The position numbers and the translations under genes are program-made. The notes below the pieces were generated by a model, which made no database searches, was not told the origin of the DNA, and saw only the letters and a list, made by a program, of their open reading frames with translations. A DNA stretch of 64,000 nucleotides from Juglans regia. Taxonomy: Eukaryota > Streptophyta > Magnoliopsida > Fagales > Juglandaceae. This document shows positions 37,601-48,355 of this stretch, piece by piece; positions within the stretch are counted from its first letter, which is position 1, and the number at the start of each line of letters is the position of its first letter. Location of the stretch: contig NC_049910.1 of the NCBI RefSeq assembly GCF_001411555.2, forward strand, positions 30,661,150 through 30,725,149, in the 5' to 3' direction.

Positions 37601-38492
37601 GGACGGGGGTGACAATCGTGGAACTAAATTGGAGAAAATAAGTGGAAGAATAGAGATGAAGAAGGTTGATTTTGCATACCGAAGCCGTCCTGAGTGCTTA
37701 GTGTTGCGTCAATTCTGCCTGGAGGTGAAACCGGGCATGAGCATTGGACTTGTTGGGAGAAGTGGGTGTGGCAAATCAACAGTAATTGGATTGATCCAGA
37801 GGTTCTATGATGTTGAGAGGGGGTCAGTGAAAGTGGATGGGGTGGACATAAGGGAACTAGATATTCACTGGTACCGGAGGCACACTGCACTGGTTAGCCA
37901 AGAGCCAGTCATATATTCTGGCACCATTCGTGACAACATTGTATTCGGGAAGCTCGATGCACCGGAGAATGAGGTGGTGGAGGCTGCCAGAGCTGCCAAT
38001 GCACATGAGTTTATCTCGTAAGTATTTTCTTGATAGACAGCAACATATATGGGATTTGGCTTTTGGCAAACTACAACAATCATGAGGTAATTAGTCTAAT
38101 ATTATTGATCACTTCATTGCAGATCACTGAAAGAAGGGTATGAGACTGAATGTGGAGAAAGAGGAGTGCAATTGTCAGGAGGGCAAAAGCAAAGAATAGC
38201 AATAGCAAGAGCTATAATTCGGAACCCAACTGTTCTGCTACTAGATGAGGCAACAAGCGCTCTGGACGTGCAATCTGAGCAACTTGTTCAAGAAGCATTG
38301 GACAGAATCATGGTAGGGAGGACAACAATTGTGGTGGCACATAGGCTTAACACCATAAAAAAGCTCGATTCGATCGCGGTTGTAGCGGATGGGAAGGTGG
38401 TGGAGCAAGGAACCTACGCTCAACTGAAGAGCAAGCGTGGTGCCTTCTTTAGTCTCGCCAGCCTTCAAAATTTGGGTCCAACCTGCACTTGA
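30683..38492 (+). CDS. full-size ABC transporter, B family (ABCB15-like / MDR type)
   Basis: Nine exons fit GT-AG rules and one frame: 30683-30931, 31031-31085, 31480-31658, 32028-32485, 33753-34293, 35743-35922, 36193-37482, 37602-38017, 38123-38492; 3,738 nt, 1,245 residues, the usual size for plant ABCB exporters. The order is membrane domain, nucleotide-binding domain, then both again. NBD1 has Walker [10 protein letters not shown] (398-406), LSGGQ (502-506), ILLLDE (522-527) and the H-loop in VVAHK (558). NBD2 has GRSGCGKST (1036-1044), LSGGQ (1140-1144), VLLLDE (1160-1165) and VVAHR (about 1196). All ATPase motifs are intact. The protein would be a plasma-membrane ATP-driven exporter; relatives move auxin or secondary metabolites, but substrate cannot be read here. 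The start [14 protein letters not shown] N terminus and [16 protein letters not shown] are typical of the ABCB15/ABCB8-like group. Confidence 0.93.
32894..32986 (+). mobile_element. short tRNA-related SINE in intron 4 of the ABCB gene
   Basis: An A-box-like CCTGTGACCTGGTTGGCAT and a B-box-like AAGTTCGAAACCCT lie about 40 bases apart and are followed by an A run. Similar flanks AGTTTATATATT (32882-32893) and AGTTATATATATT (from about 32987) look like a target duplication with one indel. It lies well inside the intron and spares the splice sites. Confidence 0.6.
34619..34662. repeat. (TA)n microsatellite in intron 5 of the ABCB gene
   Basis: A TA tract with one TTTA interruption, within the 1.45 kb intron between exons 5 and 6. 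Confidence 0.9.
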
Positions 38493-39809
38493 AAAAAATG
38501 GTGTAGTACTGTTGGTACTGTATTTTATTAGTGCATGCATGCTGCTTGCTTCAAGAGTAAGGCAATGGCACCCAGCTTGAGCATGGCTGGCTTTTGGGTG
38601 GGAAGTCTAGCCTTAACAGTGCACCAGTACTCTACCTTAATGCCCAATGTACATATCATATGGCTGGATACAGCCAATTTTATGGTAGTGTTAAGAGGCT
38701 AAGGTACAGACCAACTCTCCCAATAACAAAGCAATATTCCAGCTTAAGCTGGAGTTTGTAAAAACGTTCATGCATGCAGGATGTATCTTTTTTTTTTTTT
38801 TTTTTTTAAGGATGGTCAAAAATATATAAAATAATTATCTTAGCTCAATAATTCATTGCAGCTTTGTATTAAGTTGTTTTTTAATGAATCACATCAATGT
38901 TGATCTAGTAGTGATCTAATATACCAAAAATGAGCTGCGGAAAAAGAGGGGAAATAGAAATTTAACTAAAATTATGAGCAGAATGTCAGTAGGCCAAAGA
39001 AAATTAACATCATGATGAACTTGTTGCTATTATGGAATTAGGCCTTTTTCTATCACTTGCCAAAAAAGAAAAACAAATGAATTAAGTTAGATAAGGTAAA
39101 AAGCAAACAAACAAAACAATTAATCATGCTAATAAAGTTTGGGAAAAAAATCTTAAATGATCCAAAAATGACAAACATATAATATAGGATTACGGGAATA
39201 GATCAGATCTCTCTTTAATTTGCAAGGCCATATTGGATGGTATAATTCTAGAGAGAGAGAGAGAGACAGATTGTGTGAGTGCTACAATGTTTAATGATGT
39301 GTCTATCTTTCTTTATACTGAATCACTAAATTTGATTAGATAATTAGAGAGAATCTGAATTGGAATACTGAGAGGCTGTAGCCCTCGGCCTATATATTGC
39401 ATCTGCCTGCAACAGTCACATGGTCCAAAATTAGGAAATGAATGGCTTTCATAAGTGAGTCTTGTCCTTAGTGTTTGAGATTGAAAGCCTAGCTACTCGT
39501 ATATCAAAACCCCTAAACCAAGGGCTAAGTTCAGGTACAAGTATTTGGTATATATGGGTAGTGTCACTCTGATATTGGCCTTATGAAAAAAATGTGGGGA
39601 GCAACCATTATTTGGCAGCAGCCACTAGCAAAATTACTAATTTCTCCCTACAACAAAATGCACGCGTCGCTCAGATTTTACCTATTTGAATCTTCCAGTA
39701 GACCTCCTCTCCCCATCCCCAGCCCGCATTCCTTCCATTTACACTCTCCCCCCACCCCTTCGTCTCACCTATCCTCTCCCCCACCCCCCGTGTCTTGTGC
39801 ATCCTCTCC
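38493..39809. other. 3' UTR of the ABCB gene and intergenic DNA
   Basis: There is a T tract at 38790-38809, a (GA)n tract at 39250-39266 and a CT/C-rich stretch at 39700-39809. No gene was recognised. Confidence 0.4.
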
Positions 39810-39814
39810 CCTCC

Positions 39815-42800
39815 TGTAACACCCCGGTCCCGCACGGGTCGGAGAGTTACTTCCTAACACTTAAACTCACATTTCAACAATATAAAAATATACTCCAAAT
39901 TCTCAATATCATATAGAAAATTCGATTAAATCTAATTTCCTCAATATAACCAATTTTCCAAAATGCCAAGTCATTATAACACAATAAAACTTCTTAATAA
40001 AAATTGACAATACTCATCAAAACTTCCTATGCTTGAACCACCACTTAAATCATCTCACCCAATGCATCATAATCTTGATCCTCAGCTGAACCATCATAAT
40101 ATCTGAAAAATATTGTGGAGATAAGGGATAAGTTATCAACAACTCAGTAAGCAGAGAACATATACTAGCATGTAAACATGAGCAGTTATAACGTTCGATA
40201 TGCAGAACAAAACATTTTCTTTCAGAATGCATAAACAACATTTTTACTTTCGGAATGCATAAACAAAACTTGATACAAAACATCAGAGCGAAATTTTCAG
40301 AAAAACAAACTTGTTCTCAAAAAGAAAATCCTTTGGCATTTCCAAACTGAAACATTATATTCATATCATCTCATAGCATCACATCGGGACAAATACCATG
40401 TTTAACCCTCGTAGTAGGGTTATAAACCACCATTATACCTGTGGCTGGGTCGTATTCCATGTTTCACCCCCGTGGTAGGGTTATAAACCATCATTATACC
40501 CGTGGCTGGGCCTTAACAGGAACAGAACGGAACATCATCGAAACCAGATCACATTCAAATACAGAATCAGAACTCATGCCAAGGTTTTCAGATGACACAT
40601 CATATCAAAACAAAATACTGAATAGCTCCAGATCATTTCACATGTTCGAAATAAACAGAATCCAAAACATCTTCATTTATTTATAACAAAAACTTTTAGA
40701 TTTTTCATATTCGCTCCTTTTGCATAGTTCAGAACAAAATGTGCAAAATCAGCTCATGTCTACACCAGTCATGACAGAAAATAATTTCTCTTATATAGAA
40801 TTTATGCATATGCAGAACAAACATTTGAGGTCGTTTTCATATTTCTTTTCAAACAAACATGCATATTTTTAAAGTCGACCTCATTTCATTTCTTTTATGC
40901 AAAACTAGTATATGAACCCCGCTTACCTGGACTTCTTAAGTACTATTCTGAATCTTTCCACAATCACGCTGAATGAATGTCCATCATAACCTATACAAAA
41001 CACTAAGCGTTACTAAATTTCTAAAAGGACTTGCTAAAACTCTCCGTTTACTTAAAATTCATACTAAGGAAATAGTTTTGACAACTATTTAGTTATCAGA
41101 AATCTAATAACTATATTATCATTAAAAAAATAGTCTTAAAATTTTATAAAATAATTTTATCAAATATGGCAAAACAACTTAGATTCATTTCAAAAATTAG
41201 CTTAGTCATATTTAAAACTCATATCTCTATAAACTATAACAAACGCGATAATTTAATACTGTCAACATATAATGTAGTAGGAGATTCATAAATTTCTTAA
41301 GCAATAGGAATTCATAAAATATTATGAATCATATCTAATTTAAAAACCTAAGGACTTGTATCATATAATCGGCTCAGTGTTTAGAAAAAACAGATTAAGT
41401 ACTTCTAATTTACAACTTAATAATATACTTATATCAAATTCAAATAATAAAACAAGTTGGAAACTCATTTAATAAAATTGAAAAAAAATCTTTTTATTTA
41501 CAATTGAAAGTAATATAATTATACTTAAAACAATTTCTTCAGCATGCTTTCCAAATGCTATACGACAAGGGATTAACATAATATAATTTAAATAATTTCT
41601 TTATACAATCTTATGCCAAAACACAGCCTTCACAAAATAAGTATAATAGATAAACAATGACACCAGAATAGAACCTGCCAAATAACAGGGATATTTTAGG
41701 AAACATGATAAAATGCATGGGTAGATTTATGGGAATAAAACGTAACCCTACCATGCGATGGAACCAAGCTCACCGTGAGGTAAAACTCGCAACAACGAAT
41801 TGGAGCGGCAATGGGTGGATGTCGACAGTGGCGCAACTGGATGTGGAGGCAGGGCACAAAGAGAGGGAGAGTGTGAGAGAAAGACGTGAGAGAGAGAGAG
41901 AGAGAAAGAGAGAGATCACACCACAACAGGAAAAGAAAAATACTCACCGAGGGAGAGCAGGGAACACGTGAAGGTGCAGGGGCTGGGCTGGCGAGAAACA
42001 ATCACGGCAGACTCCTCCATGGCAAGCGGTGGAGTTCAGAGTGAGGGAGAGAGCATGAAGACCATGCCGACAGGGAGTAGTCGAGAGGGGTGAAGGTGCT
42101 GCGATGGTGGCTCACGACGACTCCAGGTTGTGGCGTTGCTATGTTTTATGGGCTTAAACCAGAGCAATTTCGGTCTCTGCTTCCCACGAATGTTGGTGAT
42201 GGTTGGTTGGGTGCGACGAAGCTTCGTTGCCGTGGGGTTCTTGATGCAAGGTTGAGGCGTCGGAAAGGATTGATGAAGGCTTGAGTGCACGTTGAGGTGG
42301 CTTGTCTATTGCTTCCTGAACGTAAAGGGCAGCAGTGCAAAAATTGCTGCTTGTTGCCGACTGTTGAACTGCGCATAGCGATTGGTTCCTATATGAGGAC
42401 ACGAAGGTGCCGGGCCATGGAGGCTGTCCCGTAGTGGTTGGATGGTGGCGTTTCTAGGTGCCTTGCGACGTGATGCGGAGAAGTTAGATAGATAAAGAGA
42501 GAGGGCGTGAAGGCAACGACAACTATGCTAGCCTACACACAAGAGGGAGAGAGATAAAAGGATGGGATGAAGGAGAGCAGTTGAGAGAGATTAGGACGTG
42601 GGTAACTGGGAGGGAGAAACCATTGGCGGAAGAGAGAAGAGAGGAAGAAGAAATTAATAAATAAAAAATAATAATGAAAGAACCAAGAAGATAAAATGAT
42701 AGTAATAACAAATAAATAAATTTAAAAATAAATAACTAAAATAAGAGTCGAGTGGTTTTTCTTTAGCGTCAGAGCTTCTTTATGGTCGTGTGCTAACATT

Positions 42801-42816
42801 TGGTCTGGGTGTTACA
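39815..42816. mobile_element. solo LTR, 3.0 kb
   Basis: The block starts TGTAACACCCCGGTCC and ends GGTCTGGGTGTTACA, so it has TG...CA ends with 10-bp inverted tips. The five bases CCTCC flank it exactly (39810-39814 and 42817-42821), though this target lies in CT-rich sequence where chance matches are likelier. It has no gag or pol motifs and no internal pair of LTRs. This fits a solo LTR left by recombination of a large, probably Ty3/gypsy, element. GA-rich and GC-rich DNA fills 41.7-42.6 kb. Short open frames inside have no domain. Confidence 0.72.
40396..40512. repeat. 61-bp tandem repeat inside the solo LTR
   Basis: Two units begin CCATGTTT(A/C)ACCC and share TAGGGTTATAAACCA and ATTATACC(T/C)GTGGCTGGG. 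Confidence 0.8.
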
Positions 42817-42947
42817 CCTCCCCTCCCCCCGCCCACCCACCCACCCGACCCCCGTCAAGGGCAGGCGAAGGACAGTGTCGTTGATAAAATGCTTTGAAAG
42901 GGAGGAGTGAGCAAGATAGGAGAGGAGGGTCTTGTACTGGGCAATGC

Positions 42948-43218
42948 TATTGAAGATCAGTTATTGTGATGTTTATTTCCTAGAAACTCTTCATATTTCT
43001 ATTTTACTATATTAAGCTTTCTTATTATTAGTCTGTGTTGGAAGTTGTATTTTTGTTTTAAATGAATTTTGTGAGTCTCTATGTAAGCTTATAAATGCAT
43101 GATCAGTGGAAGATGAATAGCAGAACCATAGTATCAATCCGTGAACTAAAAGGGTTGAGGTTTCTCAAGTGATTTCTCTGTTTTCCTCTGTTTTTGATTC
43201 CATTGTTTAAAACCAACA
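42948..43218 (+). repeat. 5' LTR of copia element 2
   Basis: 271 bases, nearly identical to 47934-48203. Visible differences: one extra T in the ATTTTACTAT phrase, TTTTTG against TTTCTG, AAATGCATG against AAAAGCATG, and CAGTGG against CAATGG. Confidence 0.95.
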
Positions 43219-43258
43219 ATTGGCATCAGAGCTAACCAGGTTCATCTGAGGGTCGAAA

Positions 43259-46200
43259 ATGGCTACCTTTGGAGCATCAACATCTGTTCCTATTTTCAGT
43301 GATGAAAATTATGATTATTGGAGCATCAAAATGAAAACTTTTTTCATCTCTCAAGATTTGTGGGATGTAGTGGAAAGGGGGTTGACAGTTCCAGCAGTAG
43401 GAGTTTCGGATTCAACTCAATCCAAGCAAGAAACTACCAAAGATGCAAAGGCATTGTTCATCCTACAACAGGCTGTGTCTGAATCAATCTTTCCAAGATT
43501 GATGAGGGCTGAAACTTCAAAGGCAGCATGGGAGATTCTGCAGGCAGAATTTCAAGGAAATACTAAGGTAAAACTTATCAAACTTCAAGGCTTTAGAAGA
43601 GAGTTTGAAAATTTAAAAATGAAGGAATCTGAAGCAGTAAAAGAATATGATTCCAGATTAATTGAATTAGTTGATCAGATGCGTGCCCAAGGTGAAGAGG
43701 TGACTGATCAAAGAATTGTTCAAAAGATTCTGATTAGTTTACCCCGAGAAGTATGATCATGTAGTAGCAGCTATTGAAGAGTCAAAGGACTTGCAAACTT
43801 TGTCAGTTACTGAGTTGATGCGTTCCCTTCAAGCCCATGAGCAAAGATTAGCTAGAAGGAATGATGGTTCTTTGGAGCATGCATTTCAATCAAGAGTGAA
43901 TCTGAAAAACAAAAAAGCAAAAGATTATAAAAAGAAGCCTCAAAAGGATTACAAGAATTCTGATCAAGTTCAAATGGAAAACAAGATGAAAGGGAAAATG
44001 GGCGAATTTCCTCCTTGTGGTATCTGCAAGAAGACAAACCATTTAGAAAAAAATTGTTATCATGCCGGGAAGCCACAATGTTGGAATTGTAAAAAAATTG
44101 GGCATATGGAAAAGGATTGCAGATACAAGAACAATCAACAAGCTAACTATTCAGAAGAAAAAGGAGAATGAGCATTTATTTTTTGCATGTCAAGCTCTCA
44201 CTCAAGAAGAGAATATATGGTTCATAGACAGTGGATGTAGCAATCACATGGCAACTGATGAGGCTATTTTCACTGATCTAGACACCTCTATTAAAGCCAA
44301 AGTCAAGATGGGAAATGGAGAACTTGTTGAATCTAGAGGAAAAGGCACAGTGGCCATCTCAACAAAGAAAGGTACTAAGTTTATTAAAGATGTATTACTT
44401 GTTCCTTCTCTTGATCAAAATTTGTTAAGTGTCGGCCAAATGATGGAAAATGGTTATTCCTTGTGTTTTGAGAATGATTTGTGCAAAATTTATGATGAAA
44501 AAAATAAAATGGGATTGGCTGAGGTAAAAATGGGGAGAAGCAGAAATTTTCCCATTCAATGGAGCTTTCCTAAGGCTATGGTGGCAACTGTGGATGAGAC
44601 AATGTTATGGCACCAAAGATTTGGGCATTACAATCTCAATTCTTTGAGATTATTGAATCAGAAGGGGATGATGAGAGACTTACCTCTCCTGGAAAAAGAA
44701 ACTGAAGTATGTGAAGGGTGCATGGTTGGAAAGCAACACAAACTGCCATTCCCTTCAGAAAGCAATTGGAGAGCTAAAGAAAAATTACAGCTGATTCATA
44801 CTGATGTATGTGGACCAATGAGGACTTCAACTCTCAATCAAAGCAGGCATTTCATTCTTTTCATAGATGATTTTACTAGAATGATTTGGGTTTATTTTCT
44901 TCATGAAAAATCTGAAATTTTTGGAGTTTTCAAGAAGTTCAAACTGCTAGTTGAGAAGCGGTCTGGCCATAAAATCATATCATTAAGGAGTGATAGAGGC
45001 AGTGAATATAACTCCAAAGAATTTGAAAAATTTTGTGAAGCTGAGGGGATAGAACAACAGCTATCTGTGGCCTATTCTCCACAACAAAATGGAGTGTCCG
45101 AGAGAAAGAATAGGACAGTCATGAAAATGGCAAGATGCATGTTACTTGAAAAAAAATTACCCCAAGAATTTTGGGGTGAAGCAATGAACACTGCTGTGTT
45201 CTTGCTCAATCGCGTGCCTACAAAAGCAGTTGAAAGTTAGACACCTTATGAAGCTTGGAGTAGAATTAAACCCTCTGCAAGTTTCTTAAGGGTGTTTGGT
45301 TGTATTTGTTATATTCATGTTCCATCTCAAAAAAGAACTAAGCTGGAAAAGAAAGCAGAAATAGGGATATTTGTGGGATACAGCAACATTTCAAAAGGTT
45401 TTCGAATTTTCAACTTGAAAACAAGAAAACTGGTTGTAAGCCGTGATGTAAGGTTTAATGAAAATGCATCTTGGGATTGGGAAGCTGACAAAGTGACTAA
45501 ACAAAGTGTAGAGGTACCAATTGAGTCATGAATAGAAGAAGGAGAAGAAGCTGAAGCAGAAACAAGTCATATTCAGCAAACTCACACAGAAAGTCCTATA
45601 GCTACTCAAGTATTCTCTGATGATAGTGAAGAACAAGACTTCTTAGTGAAGTATACAAGCATTGTAATTATGCTACACTTGAGCCAAATAGCTTTGCAGC
45701 AGCTTCAAAGGAGGAAGTTTGGCAGAGAGCTATGAGAGAAGAAATTAAAATGATAGAGAAAAATGAAACTTGGGAGTGGGTTTCTTTACCAGCAAATAAA
45801 GAAGTTATTGGAGTAAAATGGATTTATAAGACTAAATTAAATTCGGATGGCTCTATTTTGAAGCATAAAGCAAGGTTGGTTGTCAAGGGGTATGTGCAAC
45901 AACATGGAATAGATTACAATGAAACTTTTGCTCCTGTTGCAAGGATGGAGACCATTAGAGCCTTAGTTTCACTTGCTGCTAGGGGTGTAACCGGTCCGGT
46001 TTTGGATAAAATTTAGGACCGAACCGGTATGTACCGGTTTTGTATTTTTCAAAACCGATTACGTCCCGATTACCCTCCTAAACCGGTACCTCCGGTTTTA
46101 CCCGTTTCCGGTCCGGTCCGGTCCGGTCCGGTTTTTTTTAAATGTAAAAAATATATAATAAAGTATTAATTCTTATTATAAAATGTTATCAATAATTTAA

Positions 46201-47939
46201 TATATATATTATGCTTAAAGCATATGATCAATTAAATTTTCATCTTTAAGATTAAACTTTTATTTTATAAATTATAACAACATTATCTTATATATAATTA
46301 TATTAATAACATATGATCAAATAAATTACAAATATTCATATTTAAGATAAACATTTTATGTTATTATTTATAAATTATAATATGAAAATTTTTCATATAT
46401 GATATATAATTATATATATTATAAATAAAAATTTAACATATAATTATATATTATATATATAAATATTTTGTATAATATATAAAATTAATTTTTATATTTT
46501 TTTTCCAACCGGTCCGGTTCGGTCCGGTCCGGTCCCGAAAACTACGGAACCGGAACCGGACCGGAACCGGCCAGTTTTCATAAAATAAGAACCGGTTCCG
46601 GACCGGACCGGTTCAAAACCGGACCAACCGGTCCGGTTCGGTCCGGTCCGGACCGGTTTTCCGGTTTCCCGGTTTAAATTTACACCCCTACTTGCTGCTC
46701 AAAAGGGTTGGAAAGTTTTGCATTTGGATGTGAAATCAGCATTCCTAAATGGGGTGTTGGAAGAAGAAGTTTTTGTGGATCAACCCGAGGGGTTCGAGAA
46801 AGAAGAAGGCAAAGTCTATAAACTGAAAAAGGCCTTGTATGGATTAAAACAGGCACCAAGGGCCTAGTATGGGAGAATCGATCAATATTTTATTGAGCAA
46901 GGCTTCAAGAGGAGCAAGAGTGAACCTACCTTGTATGTAAAGTCTCAAAATAGTAATGATTTGATCATTGTATCTCTTTATGTGGATGATCTGGTTTTTA
47001 CAGGAAGTAATGTTGGAAAAATTGAAAAATTTTAAAAATAAATGATGGCAAGTTTTGAGATGAGATTTAGGAAATATGCATTATTTCCTAGGTATGGAAA
47101 TAAGTCAAGAAGCTGAAGGAATCTTCTGTTCCCAGAGGAAGTACACTGAAGATCTCTTAAGAAGATTCAATATGTTAGGCTGTAAACCTGTGGCAACTCC
47201 ATTAATTCCTAATGAGAAATTAAAAAAGGAAGATGGTGGAAATAAGGTGGATGCTTCGATTTATAGAAGTTTGGTAGGAAGTTTGTTGTATTTGTGTAAC
47301 ACCAGACCTGATATCTTGTATGCCACTAGTTTACTTTCAAGATTCATGCAATATCCTAGACAATTACATCTTGGAACAGCCAAGAGAATTTTGAGATACT
47401 TGCAGGGAACTATCAGCTTTGGTATTTGGTATAAGAAAACTTCAAATACAAAGCTGGTGGGATTTACAGACAGTGATTGGGCAGGTTCATGTGATGATTT
47501 GAGGAGCACTTCAGGTTATTGTTTTAGTCTAGGATCTGCTATGTTTTCTTGGAGTTCGAAAAAGCAAGGCAATGTGGCACAATCAACTGCTGAAGCAGAG
47601 TATGTGGCAACTGCAAGTTGTGCAAACCAAGTCATTTGGTTGAGAAGAATACTTGAAGACATGGGGGAGAAACAGTTGGAATCTACTGAAATTTTCTGTG
47701 ATAACAAATCCGCAATTGCAATTGCCAAAAATCCAGTCAAACATTGTAGAACTAAACATATTGCAATTAAATATCATTTCTTGCGTGAAGTTGAATCAAA
47801 TGGTGAAATTGCTTTGAAGTTTTGTAGATCAGAAGAACAACTTGCTGATATATTCACAAAGGCACTCCCAAGAGACAAGTTTCAGTTTCTCAGATCACAG
47901 CTTGGTGTAACTGGAAATCACATCAAGGAGGAGTATTGA
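43259..47939 (+). pseudogene. gag-pol remnant of copia element 2
   Basis: The gag frame opens at ATG 43259 and is broken near 43741-43744 by an extra base in a C run. It resumes to 44171 with two zinc knuckles, CGICKKTNHLEKNC and CWNCKKIGHMEKDC. Another frame change leads to protease (IWFIDSGCSNHM) and integrase (HQRFGH, C..C in CEGCMVGK, then HTDVCGP, DRGSEY and NGVSERKNR), which ends at a TAG (45238-45240). Sequence to 45531 ends at a TGA. Reverse transcriptase opens at 45732, is cut at 45979 by the MITE, and resumes after 46698 with [12 protein letters not shown] and LYVDDL, with further stops at 46866 and 47032. RNase H from 47076 is open to TGA 47937-47939. The product would have been the element's own particle and replication polyprotein. 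Confidence 0.93.
45980..46690. mobile_element. hAT-like MITE inserted in the copia reverse transcriptase, 711 bp
   Basis: The ends TAGGGGTGTAA and TTACACCCCTA are perfect 11-bp inverted repeats. CTTGCTGC flanks it exactly (45972-45979 and 46691-46698), the 8-bp duplication of hAT elements. The outer 150 bases on each side are rich in CCGGTCCGG-type repeats that are complementary to each other, so the element can fold into a long hairpin; the centre is AT-rich. No coding capacity. Removing it and one target copy restores the reverse-transcriptase frame at that point. Confidence 0.9.
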
Positions 47940-48203
47940 AGATCAGTTATTGTGATGTTTATTTCCTAGAAACTCTTCATATTTCTATTTACTATATTAA
48001 GCTTTCTTATTATTAGTCTGTGTTGGAAGTTGTATTTCTGTTTTAAATGAATTTTGTGAGTCTCTATGTAAGCTTATAAAAGCATGATCAATGGAAGATG
48101 AATAGCAGAACCATAGTATCAATCCGTGAACTAAAAGGGTTGAGGTTTCTCAAGTGATTTCTCTGTTTTCCTCTGTTTTTGATTCCATTGTTTAAAACCA
48201 ACA
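47934..48203 (+). repeat. 3' LTR of copia element 2
   Basis: It follows the purine tract AAGGAGGAG and ends ACCAACA. The RNase H frame stops four bases inside it. Confidence 0.95.
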
Positions 48204-48355
48204 AGTGCGAGTTTCGAGTCCGAGGTCCTTGAAGTGGGAGAGGACGTAATGGGTGGTGTAGACGGAAGCTTTGGTTCCGACGAGGTGAGGGAGCTGGGTG
48301 AGGGCTTGGAAGTAGGAGGCCAGGGTGTTGTTGTTGGCAGAGGAGAGAAAAATCT

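Larger units (their letters stand above)
42948..48203 (+). mobile_element. Ty1/copia LTR retrotransposon 2 (5.26 kb), with a nested hAT-like MITE
   Basis: Two LTRs of about 270 bp differ by only three or four substitutions and one indel, so insertion is recent. Read from the alignment of both LTRs, the ends are TATTGAAG and ACCAACA (TA...CA). The primer site TGGCATCAGAGC at 43221-43232 matches the initiator-tRNA-Met type, and a purine tract AAGGAGGAG precedes the 3' LTR. The target duplication is AATGC (42943-42947) and AGTGC (48204-48208), one mismatch. The order gag, protease, integrase, RT, RNase H marks copia. A 711-bp MITE, frameshifts and stops inactivate it. Confidence 0.94.
42840..48355 (-). 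pseudogene. glutamate carboxypeptidase (AMP1/NAALADase-like) fragment, split by a copia element
   Basis: Minus-strand reading before the insertion (48355 to 48204) gives ANNNTLASYFQALTQLPHLV, then TTHYVLSHFKDLGLETRT. After the insertion (42947 to about 42842) it continues AQYKTLLSYLAHSSL and NDTVLRLPL. Removing the copia element and one target copy joins the two in a single frame, matching the N-terminal region after the signal anchor of plant carboxypeptidase II proteins such as ALTERED MERISTEM PROGRAM 1, M28-family membrane peptidases of the endoplasmic reticulum. An in-frame stop lies just upstream (about 48357), and no protease-associated, peptidase or dimerisation domain follows, so only about 85 codons survive. 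Confidence 0.72.

Noticed and set aside
40396..40512. CRISPR-like direct repeats
   Set aside because: Only two 61-bp units without unique spacers, in a plant LTR; a simple tandem duplication.
41696..42400. Several overlapping open frames near 42 kb
   Set aside because: They lie in the GA- and GC-rich part of the solo LTR, overlap in many frames and lack domains.
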